Shown one piece after another: positions 15,113 through 24,514 of a DNA stretch of 32,457 bases. Below the pieces are notes generated by a model. The model saw nothing but the letters and a program-made list of their open reading frames with translations, was not told the DNA's origin and ran no database searches. Made by a program: the position numbers and the translations under genes. The stretch covers positions 13,370 to 45,826 of the forward strand of contig DBTX01000086.1 in the NCBI GenBank assembly GCA_002307275.1. The letters run 5' to 3'. How positions within the stretch are numbered: position 1 is the first letter of the stretch; each line of letters opens with the position of its first letter. The stretch is from Hungateiclostridiaceae bacterium UBA1305. Lineage in GTDB: Bacteria; Bacillota; Clostridia; Acetivibrionales; DTU013.

Positions 15113-16549
15113 CTATTCTTGAGTTTCCTTTTTGCGTAAATACAAAACTGCCGGACCATCAAATGGTGCATGGATTAAATATCTTTTTCCTCCAACAACA
15201 GTCACACCCGGAATTGAGTTTCTCCATTCCTCTTCAAAAACGCCTCCACCTATTGTAATAATGCCTGTAGCCGGATTCAACCATTCAATATCATAAATGC
15301 ATTTGGCTTCTCTTAAATCCAGTCCTTCCGTTTCGCCGGAAGGCAGGAAACAAAGATATTCCGAACCTGGATTTGCCAGACAGTATGTTGAAGTACACAA
15401 TTCGTTATGAGGAATACACAAATTCAAGTCCATTTTCTTTGCCATATCATTGGCATAACCAAGATTGCGGCGCAGAGGATCCCACGCATAATAATAACGT
15501 GAATTTTTTGAAACATTCCCATCCACCCAGCTCTTACGCTGATTACCACCGGCAATTGGTTCCCAGGGATCCATAAATATTACACTTATCCCCCTTGCAA
15601 AATTCTTCCATATCCATGCAACTTCTCCCCCATGACCCCATATATGATCTGTATCGTTAATTATTACTTTTCTTCCATCGGCGGCAGGAGGATTGCAGCG
15701 ATATTCAAAAATTGGTCCACAGCTCGGAGATATCCAATCGGCACTTGTAGCAAAGAGTTCGTCATTATCCTGGCACGTTCCCTCAGGAGTGATACCAACA
15801 GGATGTTGCTTCGGTTTTTTTAGCTCATATTCATGTATAAAATCGCACATGTAGTTTTGCCAATCCATAGCTTCCTTCCGGTGTGGAATTTCATTACATA
15901 TTTCAAAAAGTACATTGTCTAAGTCATTTACCGTGTCTATCATCTTTTTTACATACTTCTCCTGCCATTGAAGCAGCTGAGGACAATTCAACGAATAGAG
16001 ATCCCATGGTCTTCCATTTTCTATCGACGGATCATCTGTAATATTGTTGATGTTATTTTCTGGATTCATTGGATGAAATCCCCACGAACTATTTTTTTGC
16101 GGTGGAGAGTTTTTTATACACCATCCATCAAAAAGCATAATAGCTACATATACGCCTTTATCTCCAGCCTTTTCAACCCTATCCCTCAAACGTGTGAAAT
16201 AATTTTTATTCCATACAGATAAATCAAATTTTGGCAGATCATCGTTTGCCGTGCCCTGCCCTGTACGTGCAAAAGGCTGTGGGTCAAACATAATCTGTAT
16301 CTCAGACCATGCTGCATTTTTTGTATGCATCCATTGCCAGAAACGGAGAAAGTTATGGCCATTGTCCTCAAGCATCTGCAAAAAAGTATCATATTCCATA
16401 TTTTTACGCAGCTCAGGTTCAAGCCAGATATCCTGCATCACTGCCCATGTATGGGAACCGGCAAGGTAAATTGATCTACCTGAATCATCAGTAAAATAAC
16501 GCGGATTATTCTTATTAAATCTTAAAGCGCCATTAATATTTGTATGCAT
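15113..16549 (-). CDS. DUF4038/GH140-like TIM-barrel glycosidase with C-terminal Collagen_bind_2-like domain
   Basis: A 478-residue probable glycosidase. The N-terminal NPRYFTDDSGRSIYLAGSHT (15-34) and later barrel strands resemble DUF4038-type (beta/alpha)8 enzymes, a group that includes the GH140 apiosidases. DNVLFEICNE ends in an Asn-Glu pair (N219, E220), the usual clan GH-A acid/base. INDTDHIWGHGGEVAWIW is another conserved-looking block. The tail (ANPGSEYLCFLPSG, IEWLNPATGI, PFDGPAVLYL) matches the small beta-domain named putative collagen-binding, which is common in such enzymes and does not imply collagen binding. No signal peptide. ATG at 16549 has AAAGGA about 12 bases upstream. Family placement is by memory of motifs; the substrate is unknown. 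Confidence 0.72.
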   Translation of the reverse strand: MHTNINGALRFNKNNPRYFTDDSGRSIYLAGSHTWAVMQDIWLEPELRKNMEYDTFLQMLEDNGHNFLRFWQWMHTKNAAWSEIQIMFDPQPFARTGQGTANDDLPKFDLSVWNKNYFTRLRDRVEKAGDKGVYVAIMLFDGWCIKNSPPQKNSSWGFHPMNPENNINNITDDPSIENGRPWDLYSLNCPQLLQWQEKYVKKMIDTVNDLDNVLFEICNEIPHRKEAMDWQNYMCDFIHEYELKKPKQHPVGITPEGTCQDNDELFATSADWISPSCGPIFEYRCNPPAADGRKVIINDTDHIWGHGGEVAWIWKNFARGISVIFMDPWEPIAGGNQRKSWVDGNVSKNSRYYYAWDPLRRNLGYANDMAKKMDLNLCIPHNELCTSTYCLANPGSEYLCFLPSGETEGLDLREAKCIYDIEWLNPATGIITIGGGVFEEEWRNSIPGVTVVGGKRYLIHAPFDGPAVLYLRKKETQE

Positions 16550-16587
16550 TTTTACATTTATTCCTTTTTGTTGTTGTCTCTAATTTC

Positions 16588-16626
16588 AAAAAGGAAACAG
16601 AAGGCAAACCTTCTGTTTCCTTTTTT
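16588..16626 (-). terminator. Strong intrinsic terminator after the binding-protein gene
   Basis: GGAAACAGAAGG pairs perfectly with CCTTCTGTTTCC around a four-base loop (16593-16620). Flanking A and T runs extend the stem and supply a U-tract in either direction. It lies 12 bp after the stop of the solute-binding protein and 38 bp before the next gene downstream in the same direction. It would protect and raise the transporter mRNA while letting a fraction continue into the glycosidase genes. Confidence 0.85.
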
Positions 16627-16637
16627 GAACTATCAAA

Positions 16638-18416
16638 TCAATTTCCGCGTGCTATAGCTATTACTTTATTAAACTCCTCTGCAGTCCATTTATATAGAGT
16701 CTGCGCCCCTACTGCATTTAAATCATCTTTTAGCTTACTAAATGCAATTTCAAATTCTGCATCGGATTTCGGTTGAATAACAATTTTGGGAAGACCTTTT
16801 ACAAGTACATCCGTTATCTTAGTATCAATACGTTTCATTTCGTCTGGCATAGAAGGCATATTTATAGTTTTATAATCAGGATTGAATTTCTGCTTGCCAT
16901 CCGTGTATGCCTTCACGAATGCCTGGAACGGATATTCTACACCATAAGCTTCTACATAGTCTTTCTCTACAGGATTCATCATTTGCACAAATGTTGATGG
17001 ACTATTCTGTAAATTAGCCAATTCACCGTCTGGATGCATAACATTTTTAGCCAATCCAACAAGATGTGCCAGTGATCCGGTACCTCCAAATGCTCCTGAT
17101 TTATCAACTTCATCTCCACCTTTTGAAATCATCTCTACAGTTGCAGGTTTCAATGTTGCCTTTCCATCTATATACTCCCAGGTATCACCTTCTATTCCAC
17201 TAGTCAATAATCTCGTACCCTGTGGTGACCAGCAGTAATCCAGGAATTCTACCGCTCTTTCCGGATTCTCGCAATTTGTGGTTATGGACCAGTTTTTCCC
17301 ATCCATTCCACGCTCGCCCTTATAGGAGGGTATACTATTTCTTTGTGCGACATCAGAATAGCCGTAACCGAAATCAAAAGGTATTGCTACAAATGAAGTC
17401 GGATTCGCACCTTTCATTAATTCTGCATTTACTTTTTCAAGGCCGTACACTGCACCATTGAAAATGACTTCACCCTTAACCGCTGCAGCTTCAAAATCTG
17501 CAAATTTCATAGTGAACGCTTCAGGATGAACAAGTCCTTTTCTATAAGCCTTGTTCAGAATCAAAGCTCCCTCGTAGTATGAGTTTCTATGTCCATAGAA
17601 TTCAGGGATAATTTTCTGATCATCCTTGGAAACGTCTATCACATTGTTATAGATCTCAACTCCACTTGGATTAGCTACCTGTTTATAAGTCCAAAGACCC
17701 AGATCCCAATCGTTTAAATTAGTGAATGCGTATACTTTCTTTCCATCTGGAGTTAGAGGATGGTTTTGAACCATCTTTTCCATCATGTTCAAGAAATCGT
17801 CATAGTTCTTTATGGATGGCATCCCTAATTCCTCATAATAATCCCATCTTACTACAGGTCCTACGTCCATTTTCATTCTAGGAGCGAATTTATCATCTGC
17901 CGAGGAAACACCAGGAGTTATAAAGTAAAAGCCATCATTCTTTAAAAGGGTCTTGGAAAAATCAACTGCTGCCTGACTATAAAGCAAATTATTGCTGTCT
18001 GTTTTTTGAATTAACGGATTCATGTCTACAATCAATTTTGCATCAAACAATGACTTTGTATTAAGATCACTAACACATACTATATCAGGCAGATCTCCGC
18101 CGGCAATTGATATCTTGACCTTATCGTCACTCCAGCCGACAATTTCCAGAGTGGTATTTGTCTGTTTCTCCAGTTCCTTATAAACCGGATTATCCTTGTT
18201 AGCATTGATATTGTTAGCTGAACCTTCATCTCTATACAGTAATGTTAACTTAACGTTCTCCTTCTCCGTCTCCTTCACCTCAGCAGTTGACGAAGTGGCA
18301 GTAGAATCGCTTTTGGCACTATTGTCGTCGTTCTGTGCACATCCAAATAACGACATCACAAACGATACACACAGGGCTAGAACAAGTACTTTTGAAAGAA
18401 TTCTTACTTTTCTCAT
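16638..18416 (-). CDS. Extracellular solute-binding lipoprotein of a carbohydrate ABC transporter
   Basis: A 592-residue lipoprotein that captures an oligosaccharide outside the membrane and delivers it to the two permeases upstream. It has a basic N-terminus, a hydrophobic stretch and a lipobox ending LFGC (C26), then a Ser/Thr/Glu-rich linker. The size fits the large LplA/YtcQ-type binding proteins that handle poly- or oligosaccharides. Motifs include GGDLPDIV (the usual metal/sugar-lobe strand) and a closing LPKIVIQPKSDAEFE. The start at 18416 has AAAGGAGG eight bases upstream. It is third in the permease-permease-binding-protein order and is followed by a strong terminator. No ATPase gene is present, so a shared MsmX-type ATPase must serve (inference). 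Confidence 0.93.
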   Translation of the reverse strand: MRKVRILSKVLVLALCVSFVMSLFGCAQNDDNSAKSDSTATSSTAEVKETEKENVKLTLLYRDEGSANNINANKDNPVYKELEKQTNTTLEIVGWSDDKVKISIAGGDLPDIVCVSDLNTKSLFDAKLIVDMNPLIQKTDSNNLLYSQAAVDFSKTLLKNDGFYFITPGVSSADDKFAPRMKMDVGPVVRWDYYEELGMPSIKNYDDFLNMMEKMVQNHPLTPDGKKVYAFTNLNDWDLGLWTYKQVANPSGVEIYNNVIDVSKDDQKIIPEFYGHRNSYYEGALILNKAYRKGLVHPEAFTMKFADFEAAAVKGEVIFNGAVYGLEKVNAELMKGANPTSFVAIPFDFGYGYSDVAQRNSIPSYKGERGMDGKNWSITTNCENPERAVEFLDYCWSPQGTRLLTSGIEGDTWEYIDGKATLKPATVEMISKGGDEVDKSGAFGGTGSLAHLVGLAKNVMHPDGELANLQNSPSTFVQMMNPVEKDYVEAYGVEYPFQAFVKAYTDGKQKFNPDYKTINMPSMPDEMKRIDTKITDVLVKGLPKIVIQPKSDAEFEIAFSKLKDDLNAVGAQTLYKWTAEEFNKVIAIARGN

Positions 18417-18485
18417 AAATAGTCCTCCTTTAATTATTTTATAGATAATAGCTAAAGCTATTACTTACACAAGAAAATGTTGCAG

Positions 18486-19376
18486 TCATCCTTTTACAGC
18501 TCCCATCATAATGCCTTTAACAAAATACCTTTGGAAGAAAGGGTATACAAATATAATCGGTAACGTAACTACCATTGTAATTGTCATTCTGACTGTTTCA
18601 GGTGTTATTTCGAATGAACCTGCTGACATATTATCCATATCAGCTTTGCTCATATTAACAAAGTCCTGAGCTTGCTGCATGTATTTGTATAAGATTAATT
18701 GTAATGTATTCAAACTCGGTTTATTTACATAAAGATAATTATCCATATAAGCATTCCAGTTACCTACTATCGAAAATACCGTAATCGTAGCCAGAATCGG
18801 CTTGCAAAGCGGAAGAATTACATTCATGAATATCTGCATTGTTGTAGCACCATCAATCATTGCAGATTCTTCCAGTGATTTGGGAAGTGATTCAATATAA
18901 GTCTTAACCAAAATCACAAAAAAAGTTGAGATAAGCCCGGGAATTATATATACAAGAAAATTGTCCCTCAACCCAAGATATTTAATTAATAGATAATTGG
19001 GAATCAATCCTGCCTGTAAATAGGAGGATACAATTACAATCCTGTATATAAGGCTTCTCATCGGCATATCCTCTCTGGTTACCAGATAAGCAAAAAATGA
19101 ACTTAAAAAAACTGTCACGGCTGAACCCACTATAGTCCTGGCTAGAGAAATATAAAGTGAATGATAAATATCCTCCAGTCCGAAAATTCTACGATAGGCC
19201 TCTAAACTAAATCCTCTTGGGTATAACACTACTCCCTTTAATGCCTGTATTGGGTCACTGATTGAATATATAAAAATGTAATAAAAGGGATAAAAGCACA
19301 TAAGTGTGAGTGAAGCCAGTATAATAAAGTTTACTGTATTAAATGCTCTGTCACCGATTGTTGTTTTCCTGCTCAT
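18486..19376 (-). CDS. Carbohydrate ABC transporter permease, LplC-type
   Basis: A 296-residue inner-membrane permease with about six transmembrane segments. The cytoplasmic EAA loop reads LEESAMIDGATTMQIFMNVI followed by LP, the contact site for the ATPase. The C-terminus FFQRYFVKGIMMGAVKG is the standard ending of the LplC/YtcP group. The start at 19376 has AAAGGAG upstream. It forms a heterodimer with the 19410-20369 product; the two genes are 33 bp apart in the same direction. Confidence 0.93.
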   Translation of the reverse strand: MSRKTTIGDRAFNTVNFIILASLTLMCFYPFYYIFIYSISDPIQALKGVVLYPRGFSLEAYRRIFGLEDIYHSLYISLARTIVGSAVTVFLSSFFAYLVTREDMPMRSLIYRIVIVSSYLQAGLIPNYLLIKYLGLRDNFLVYIIPGLISTFFVILVKTYIESLPKSLEESAMIDGATTMQIFMNVILPLCKPILATITVFSIVGNWNAYMDNYLYVNKPSLNTLQLILYKYMQQAQDFVNMSKADMDNMSAGSFEITPETVRMTITMVVTLPIIFVYPFFQRYFVKGIMMGAVKG

Positions 19377-19409
19377 TCAAAAGTCCGCTCCTTTATATTA
19401 AAAGTTACA

Positions 19410-20369
19410 TCAGATAAGTGAATCTCCTCTTAATTTCTTTGCTATTGCATTTGCACCGAATAAAAACATAACACTGATAAGTGAGTTAATCATATCCATT
19501 GTTGTTGCATAAGAATAATCTCCCATTTTAATACCCATTCTATAACTGTAGTAGCTGAGGATTTCAATGTTTTCCTGAATCATTGGATTCATAAATACGA
19601 AAACCTGCTCCCACAATCCGCCGTTGTTTAAAAGAGATGTTAACTGTAATAATAGTAAAACAAGAAATGTTGATATTATTCCTGGTATAGTAATATGCCA
19701 TATTTTTCTAAATCTCCCACAACCATCGATTTCACCTGCATCATACAATTCCTGGTCTATTCCAGATATTGCCGCCAGATATATAATTGTCGACCATCCT
19801 GCCCCCTTCCAAACACTGATGAAAAATTGGAATGGCCATGCTATATCTGGATTTCCTAGTATATTTAAAGGTTCCTTGATTATATGCAATGAAGTTAAAA
19901 CTTCATTAATCGCTCCGCCATAAGAGAACATGGCATAAAACAAGGAATATACAATAACCATACTTACGAAATGAGGTAATGTGGAAAATGTTTGAACAAT
20001 ACTCTTAGCCTTTCTTGTCTTCACTTCATTTAACATGATAGCAAGAATAACTGCTATTGGTGCATTTAAAAGCATTAAGCCACTCATTCCCAAAGTATTT
20101 ATCAAGACACTTTTTATATAAGGTAAATCTTCAATGATATATTTAAAGTATTTGAGACCAACAAATGGAAGATCCCACAATTTCGCCCCTAACTTATATT
20201 CAAAAACTGATATGCTCCATCCTATAAGAGGTATAAATCTAAAAATAAATATAAATACTAAAAACGGTACTGCATAAATCAGAAGAGAAAAATCTCTACG
20301 GCCTTTTTTCCTTTTATTGTTTAATGTTGTTGTATCCAATTCCTTTTCCTCTTTCTTATTAAAATTCAT
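19410..20369 (-). CDS. Carbohydrate ABC transporter permease, LplB-type
   Basis: A 319-residue inner-membrane permease. After a charged cytoplasmic N-terminus come about six membrane segments (the first, LLIYAVPFLVFIFIFRFIPL, at about 29-48). The EAA loop ELYDAGEIDGCGRFRKIWHI contacts the ATPase. It is the first gene of the transporter operon and lies behind regulatory element B. ATG at 20369 has no clear ribosome site; an in-frame TTG at residue 11, just after GAGGAAAAGGAA, is a possible alternative, so the exact start is uncertain. Confidence 0.92.
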   Translation of the reverse strand: MNFNKKEEKELDTTTLNNKRKKGRRDFSLLIYAVPFLVFIFIFRFIPLIGWSISVFEYKLGAKLWDLPFVGLKYFKYIIEDLPYIKSVLINTLGMSGLMLLNAPIAVILAIMLNEVKTRKAKSIVQTFSTLPHFVSMVIVYSLFYAMFSYGGAINEVLTSLHIIKEPLNILGNPDIAWPFQFFISVWKGAGWSTIIYLAAISGIDQELYDAGEIDGCGRFRKIWHITIPGIISTFLVLLLLQLTSLLNNGGLWEQVFVFMNPMIQENIEILSYYSYRMGIKMGDYSYATTMDMINSLISVMFLFGANAIAKKLRGDSLI

Positions 20370-20423
20370 CTGCAGTATTAAAATGTAGTACGGTGTCTGA
20401 GATTAATCAATTCCCATAGTTCA

Positions 20424-20558
20424 AGTATATCAATGCTAAAAACCGTGTATATGAAGAATCTTACTATATTATTGAACAACCCTTTATTTTCATAAGGCAT
20501 TATGTTGATATTAATGATATTTGTATTTTGTAATCAAATTTTTGTATTATCTTACGCT
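20424..20558 (-). promoter_or_regulatory. Regulatory element B and promoter of the transporter operon
   Basis: Second copy of the 135-bp element at 9095-9229, collinear without gaps. The -10 is TATACT (20424-20429); the -35 region lacks TTGACA. The conserved core is at 20446-20476, with TTCAATAATA and TTCATATACA 21 bp apart in start position. A further shared block, TATCAACATrATG, lies at 20498-20510. It occupies most of the 322-bp gap between the permease and histidine-kinase genes. The rest of that gap shows nothing else I can name. Confidence 0.78.
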
Positions 20559-20691
20559 CAAAATTTAAAGGAATATTTTGCATTTTAATTAATTTTGAAT
20601 TAAAAAGCTCATGAAAAAAAGGATGTGTTTTTTGAAAAGTTAGAATTATCATTGGATGATGCATATATACAGATATCTCTCGCAAGTTGTA

Positions 20692-22524
20692 TCAATTTTC
20701 CTTAAACACCGGAGGTATTTTGACAAGAACCCTGGTCCCTTTACTTTGTCTGCTTTCTATTGATAAGCCATATTGCTTTCCGAAATGCAATTGAATTCTT
20801 CTGTTAACATTGCCTATTCCTATGGTTTCCGAATCATTACCTTGCTTAACGCTCATCATCAAACAATCATTCAATTCTTTGACCTTTTCCGCATTCATTC
20901 CTTTACCATTATCCGATATTATTATATTAGTACAATCATGTTCACCTATCACTTCAATATTAATATTTCCTGCACAATCCGAATCCTGAATTCCGTGTAT
21001 TATGCAGTTTTCAATGATGGGCTGCAATATAAATCTTGGAATACTACAATTCAAATATTCCTCGCTAATTTCATATTTCAACAATATATTATCTCCAAAG
21101 CGGAGGTTAAGCAATTCTATATAGTTTTTTAGAAATTCGATCTCCTCGCGAAGTGTATACATGATGGATTTCTCTCGAAATATCGGCCTTATAATATTTC
21201 CAAGAATTGTAATACTATTTGCCACATTTTGCGCTTCCGAAACAATTGCCATATATTTTATTGCATTCAAAGTGTTATAAAGAAAGTGTGGGTTTATCTG
21301 AGCTTGTAAAGCTTTAATTTCCTGTATCCTCTTCTCATTCTCAATTTGACGGTTATCCTCCAGAAGGTTGAATATGTTTACCGACATTGTATTGAACTGC
21401 TTAATAAGAAGTCCTATCTCATTTCTGGAAACTTTTTTCAAAGTATGTCCCAGATTGCCATTTCCGACATCCTTCATTGCTTTAGACAATTCGTATATAG
21501 GCTTTAGGACTTTACTTATCCAGAAGAAGACCATCAGGATGATGATACAGAAGCTAGCCACAAAAGTAACAATAATAATTCTCCTAAGTAAAATTACATC
21601 TTCTGATACTTCAACAATGGGTATTTCTCTCACGAGCGTCCAATCCATATTCTTTATGCGGTAATATATGATATTGGTTTGCTGATTATCCTGGCTATCT
21701 GTATAAGTAAGTTGACCGTATGTCTTATTTGGGTTTGTTTTAAGCTCATCAATAATTCTATTGTATTTACTACTGCTTATACTTAAGTCTCCCGGAATTA
21801 AATCTTCGTTTCCAACAAGAATATATACTCTAAGTGTATTATTTTCATCTGTAAGCTTATTATATAATTCAGAAAGGTATTTTTCCTCAACATTAATGGC
21901 AGTTACAGTATTTTGGTTGCCATATCTCGATTTGGTACATTTTAGTGCTGTAATCATTTTCATATCGGGATTGCCGGTGTCAACATTATATTCCGGAGAG
22001 ATAGATTTTATTGAACCTGCTTTCCATACAATATTGGGAAAGCTGTCTATTGCTTGTTTATATAACGCTGAATTAAGAAACGAGGTTTTTTCACTATTTA
22101 CTATTTCTTTTGAATTATATTTTTTAGAAAGATAAAAGACTTCTCCCCTGTCTGTAAAGATATCAATTGAATTAATAAAACTATAATAGTTAAGAATAGT
22201 ATTTACACTGGATATCAGATCTATATCCACATACACTGATTCAATAGAATTTTGATCGTCCTTTTCCTTAAATTCCTGAACGTCCGGATTGGATAACAAT
22301 ATATTATGCACTTCCTTTATATCGTCAAAAAGCTTATTTATATTGTATTCTACCTGCCTTAACTGCTGAACAGTTTGTATTTCGGTTCTCTTGCTCAATA
22401 TGCTGAAAATAGCATTATAGCTGCCAAAAGAAGCCGCCACAAAAACCAAAAGGCATACAGAGGCAATAATTACTACAAGTTCGGTTTTCAAACTGAATAT
22501 TTTTTGTTTGATACGATTATACAT
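20692..22524 (-). CDS. Sensor histidine kinase, YesM/LytS-like (His_kinase family)
   Basis: A ~610-residue membrane sensor that phosphorylates the adjacent response regulator. Layout: a membrane segment at about 15-35, a ~280-residue extracellular sensor domain, a second segment at about 315-337, a HAMP domain, then the kinase core. The phospho-acceptor is H413 in LQAQINPHFLYNTLN. The ATPase has an N box (IIENCIIHG), G1 (DNGKGM) and G2 (GIGNVNRR). This is the YesM type that usually controls sugar uptake genes. ATG at 22524 is preferred: it follows the regulator's stop by 10 bp, with AGGT about 12 bases upstream. The open frame starts at 22566, inside the regulator gene. Confidence 0.92.
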   Translation of the reverse strand: MYNRIKQKIFSLKTELVVIIASVCLLVFVAASFGSYNAIFSILSKRTEIQTVQQLRQVEYNINKLFDDIKEVHNILLSNPDVQEFKEKDDQNSIESVYVDIDLISSVNTILNYYSFINSIDIFTDRGEVFYLSKKYNSKEIVNSEKTSFLNSALYKQAIDSFPNIVWKAGSIKSISPEYNVDTGNPDMKMITALKCTKSRYGNQNTVTAINVEEKYLSELYNKLTDENNTLRVYILVGNEDLIPGDLSISSSKYNRIIDELKTNPNKTYGQLTYTDSQDNQQTNIIYYRIKNMDWTLVREIPIVEVSEDVILLRRIIIVTFVASFCIIILMVFFWISKVLKPIYELSKAMKDVGNGNLGHTLKKVSRNEIGLLIKQFNTMSVNIFNLLEDNRQIENEKRIQEIKALQAQINPHFLYNTLNAIKYMAIVSEAQNVANSITILGNIIRPIFREKSIMYTLREEIEFLKNYIELLNLRFGDNILLKYEISEEYLNCSIPRFILQPIIENCIIHGIQDSDCAGNINIEVIGEHDCTNIIISDNGKGMNAEKVKELNDCLMMSVKQGNDSETIGIGNVNRRIQLHFGKQYGLSIESRQSKGTRVLVKIPPVFKEN

Positions 22525-22534
22525 ATTAAACTTC

Positions 22535-24127
22535 TTACCTTTCAAACCATCTTTTTCTATATTCATTGGGGCTTAAACCTGTAGCCTTTTTAAATGTTCG
22601 GCTAAAGTATGCCCCATCTCTGAAACCTACTCTTTGTGATATCTCATAAGATAGAAGACGTGTTCCTAAAAGAAGTTCCTTGGCCTTTTCTATCCTGTAA
22701 TTTATGATATATTCTGAAAAATTCATATCCAATTCCTTTTTAAACAAGGTAGAAAAATAATTGGGGCTTATGTTAATTAAATCAGCTATTTGATTTAAGG
22801 ATATTTCTTCATTATGATGAAGCTTGATGTAATTAATTGCATCAAGAATTCCTTTACTGTAGGAAATATGCTCTTTACTCCTGTTGACAGCACATTTGAT
22901 AAAATCCATATATGCTGCATACATTTCATCAAATGTTTCACATTCGTGTATTATCCCTGTATAATTAATTACAATATCTTCAAAAATTTTTCTATCGATC
23001 TGCGAACTTAGTGCTGTCAATTGAATGATATGAACAAAAAAATCCCTTACCTTATCGACTTGAAAGTTACCTTTCTCTATAAAACTCTCTACCCTGTTTT
23101 TGTATTCTTTCACACACCCGAGCATCTCCAGAAGAGCTGGAGGGACAAGAAGCGTATCAATCTTTTCCCGTATAATATATCCTTTCCCTTGTTCATTAGA
23201 ATAACTTATAGTTCCCATACCGTCGAAAAATTTATATTCCAGTGCTGTCATTGCTTCAGCATACACTGTGTTCAGTGCATGATTATCAACTCTTATAGAA
23301 CTTATACCAAAGGAAACAGACATGTCAAAATACCGTTTCAGAGTATTTTTTATATTTGATATTGTATTAACCATAATATCGTTAATTTTAGACTCACTGG
23401 CTATTCCTTCAATAATAAAAACAAACATATATTTTGAAGCATTTTCCTTTACTACATAGCAACTATGGTTTTTTTTGGCAACCTCTTCGATGATATTTAA
23501 TATTGAAGCTTCTATCCGCTTTACATCTTTCTTTTCATATTTACTGTAAAATACCCCATAATGGTCTATCTGCATCAAAGCTAGCATCGTTTTTTTACCT
23601 CTTGATTTAACGCCTAACTCCAAAAGACCTTTTTCAAATTCCTCAGTTGTACATTTTGATTCCGAAAAGTACTGTTTGCATAACTCGGCTATTTGCACAT
23701 CTATGTTACACTTATTTGAGACCAGAACTGTTTTATCCGGTACACTCAACTCATTTAACTTACTTATGGATTTGCGAAGTACATCTTCCATTTCTTTTTG
23801 CGTCATGGTTAATTTGACAATATATCCATCTACATCAAGCTCCACAGCTTTTCTTATTATTTCAAACTCTTCGAGGCACGTCAGGATAACGATTCTTGTT
23901 CTTTTATCATTTTCTCTGATTTTTTTAATTAATTCAATCCCATCCATCTGTGGCATCTTAATATCAGTGATAACTATATCGGGTTTATATTGATTATACA
24001 TGTCAAATGCCTCTTGTCCATTGGACGCATCGGACACCAAAGCCAATCCCAATTTGTCCCATTTTATCAGGCTTTTCAATCCCACTCGTACAAGCATTTC
24101 ATCTTCGACTATTATAGCACTGTACAT
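22535..24127 (-). CDS. AraC-type response regulator, YesN-like
   Basis: A 530-residue transcription factor. The receiver domain (1-120) has the acidic pocket E8-D9, phospho-acceptor D55 (VITDIKMP), T83 and K105 (GYIVKL). A middle region of ~290 residues has the look of a degenerate cyclase-like domain often found in this family (ALMQIDHYGVF...VSFGISS). The C-terminal AraC domain carries two helix-turn-helix units, ISLNQIADLINISPNYFSTL and the segment ending RVGFRDGAYFSRTFKKATGL. ATG at 24127 has GTAGGAG seven bases upstream. It is co-transcribed with the kinase. It is the best candidate for binding elements A and B (inference). Confidence 0.93.
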   Translation of the reverse strand: MYSAIIVEDEMLVRVGLKSLIKWDKLGLALVSDASNGQEAFDMYNQYKPDIVITDIKMPQMDGIELIKKIRENDKRTRIVILTCLEEFEIIRKAVELDVDGYIVKLTMTQKEMEDVLRKSISKLNELSVPDKTVLVSNKCNIDVQIAELCKQYFSESKCTTEEFEKGLLELGVKSRGKKTMLALMQIDHYGVFYSKYEKKDVKRIEASILNIIEEVAKKNHSCYVVKENASKYMFVFIIEGIASESKINDIMVNTISNIKNTLKRYFDMSVSFGISSIRVDNHALNTVYAEAMTALEYKFFDGMGTISYSNEQGKGYIIREKIDTLLVPPALLEMLGCVKEYKNRVESFIEKGNFQVDKVRDFFVHIIQLTALSSQIDRKIFEDIVINYTGIIHECETFDEMYAAYMDFIKCAVNRSKEHISYSKGILDAINYIKLHHNEEISLNQIADLINISPNYFSTLFKKELDMNFSEYIINYRIEKAKELLLGTRLLSYEISQRVGFRDGAYFSRTFKKATGLSPNEYRKRWFER

Positions 24128-24297
24128 ATAATCTCCTACTATTTATTAGCAGTCTCTCCATCGATACCTTAAATTATAATTATCTTGTATTTATACCCCT
24201 TGATAGCATTTAAAATCAGGACTAAATTGAAAATACACGACCCAGCATAGATTCTTCTCATAAATCTAAATTTTATAGGTGTACCAGCAATTTATAA

Positions 24298-24341
24298 ATA
24301 GCATAATCTGCTATTGTAATGGACAAATATGCTATTATAAT
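24298..24341 (+). promoter_or_regulatory. Promoter and inverted repeat before the broken AraC gene
   Basis: ATAGCA-taatc-TGCTAT (24298-24314) is a perfect 6-bp inverted repeat. It is followed by TTGTAA (24314-24319), 16 bp and TATAAT (24336-24341). The stretch around TGGACA (24320-24325) also aligns with the promoter of the intact paralogue at 30174-30202. The rest of 24128-24384 is AT-rich; it must hold the yesN-like promoter, but I cannot place one with confidence. Confidence 0.5.
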
Positions 24342-24384
24342 TTTTTATTTATATAAAATATTATTGAATTGAAGGAGTATTTCC

Positions 24385-24462
24385 ATGCATGTAGCATTTG
24401 TAGGTATGACTGCAAAGGTTACTAAAGTATGTAGAGCACACAGCCATTCTCAATGGGATTGA
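24385..24462 (+). pseudogene. 5' remnant of an AraC-family regulator gene
   Basis: ATG at 24385, behind AAGGAG, opens a 25-codon frame reading MHVAFVGMTAKVTKV then CRAHSHSQWD before TGA at 24460. It aligns without gaps to the first 25 residues of the intact regulator at 30237 (13 identical), including GMT and the cupin HSHSQW block. Downstream of 24462 the similarity stops and manA ends on the other strand at 24515. The rest of the gene is therefore gone. Promoter and ribosome site look intact, so a short peptide could still be made. 24463-24514 shows only a weak 5-bp stem. Confidence 0.78.
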
Positions 24463-24514
24463 GGAATTATTTAAGCAGCCAGGAGAAAAGTGGGTCTCCC
24501 TGAGGTTAAAAACT

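Noticed and set aside
20500..20685. Minus-strand open frame of 61 codons before the transporter operon
   Set aside because: It lies across regulatory element B and has no family resemblance; the DNA conservation there is better explained as promoter.
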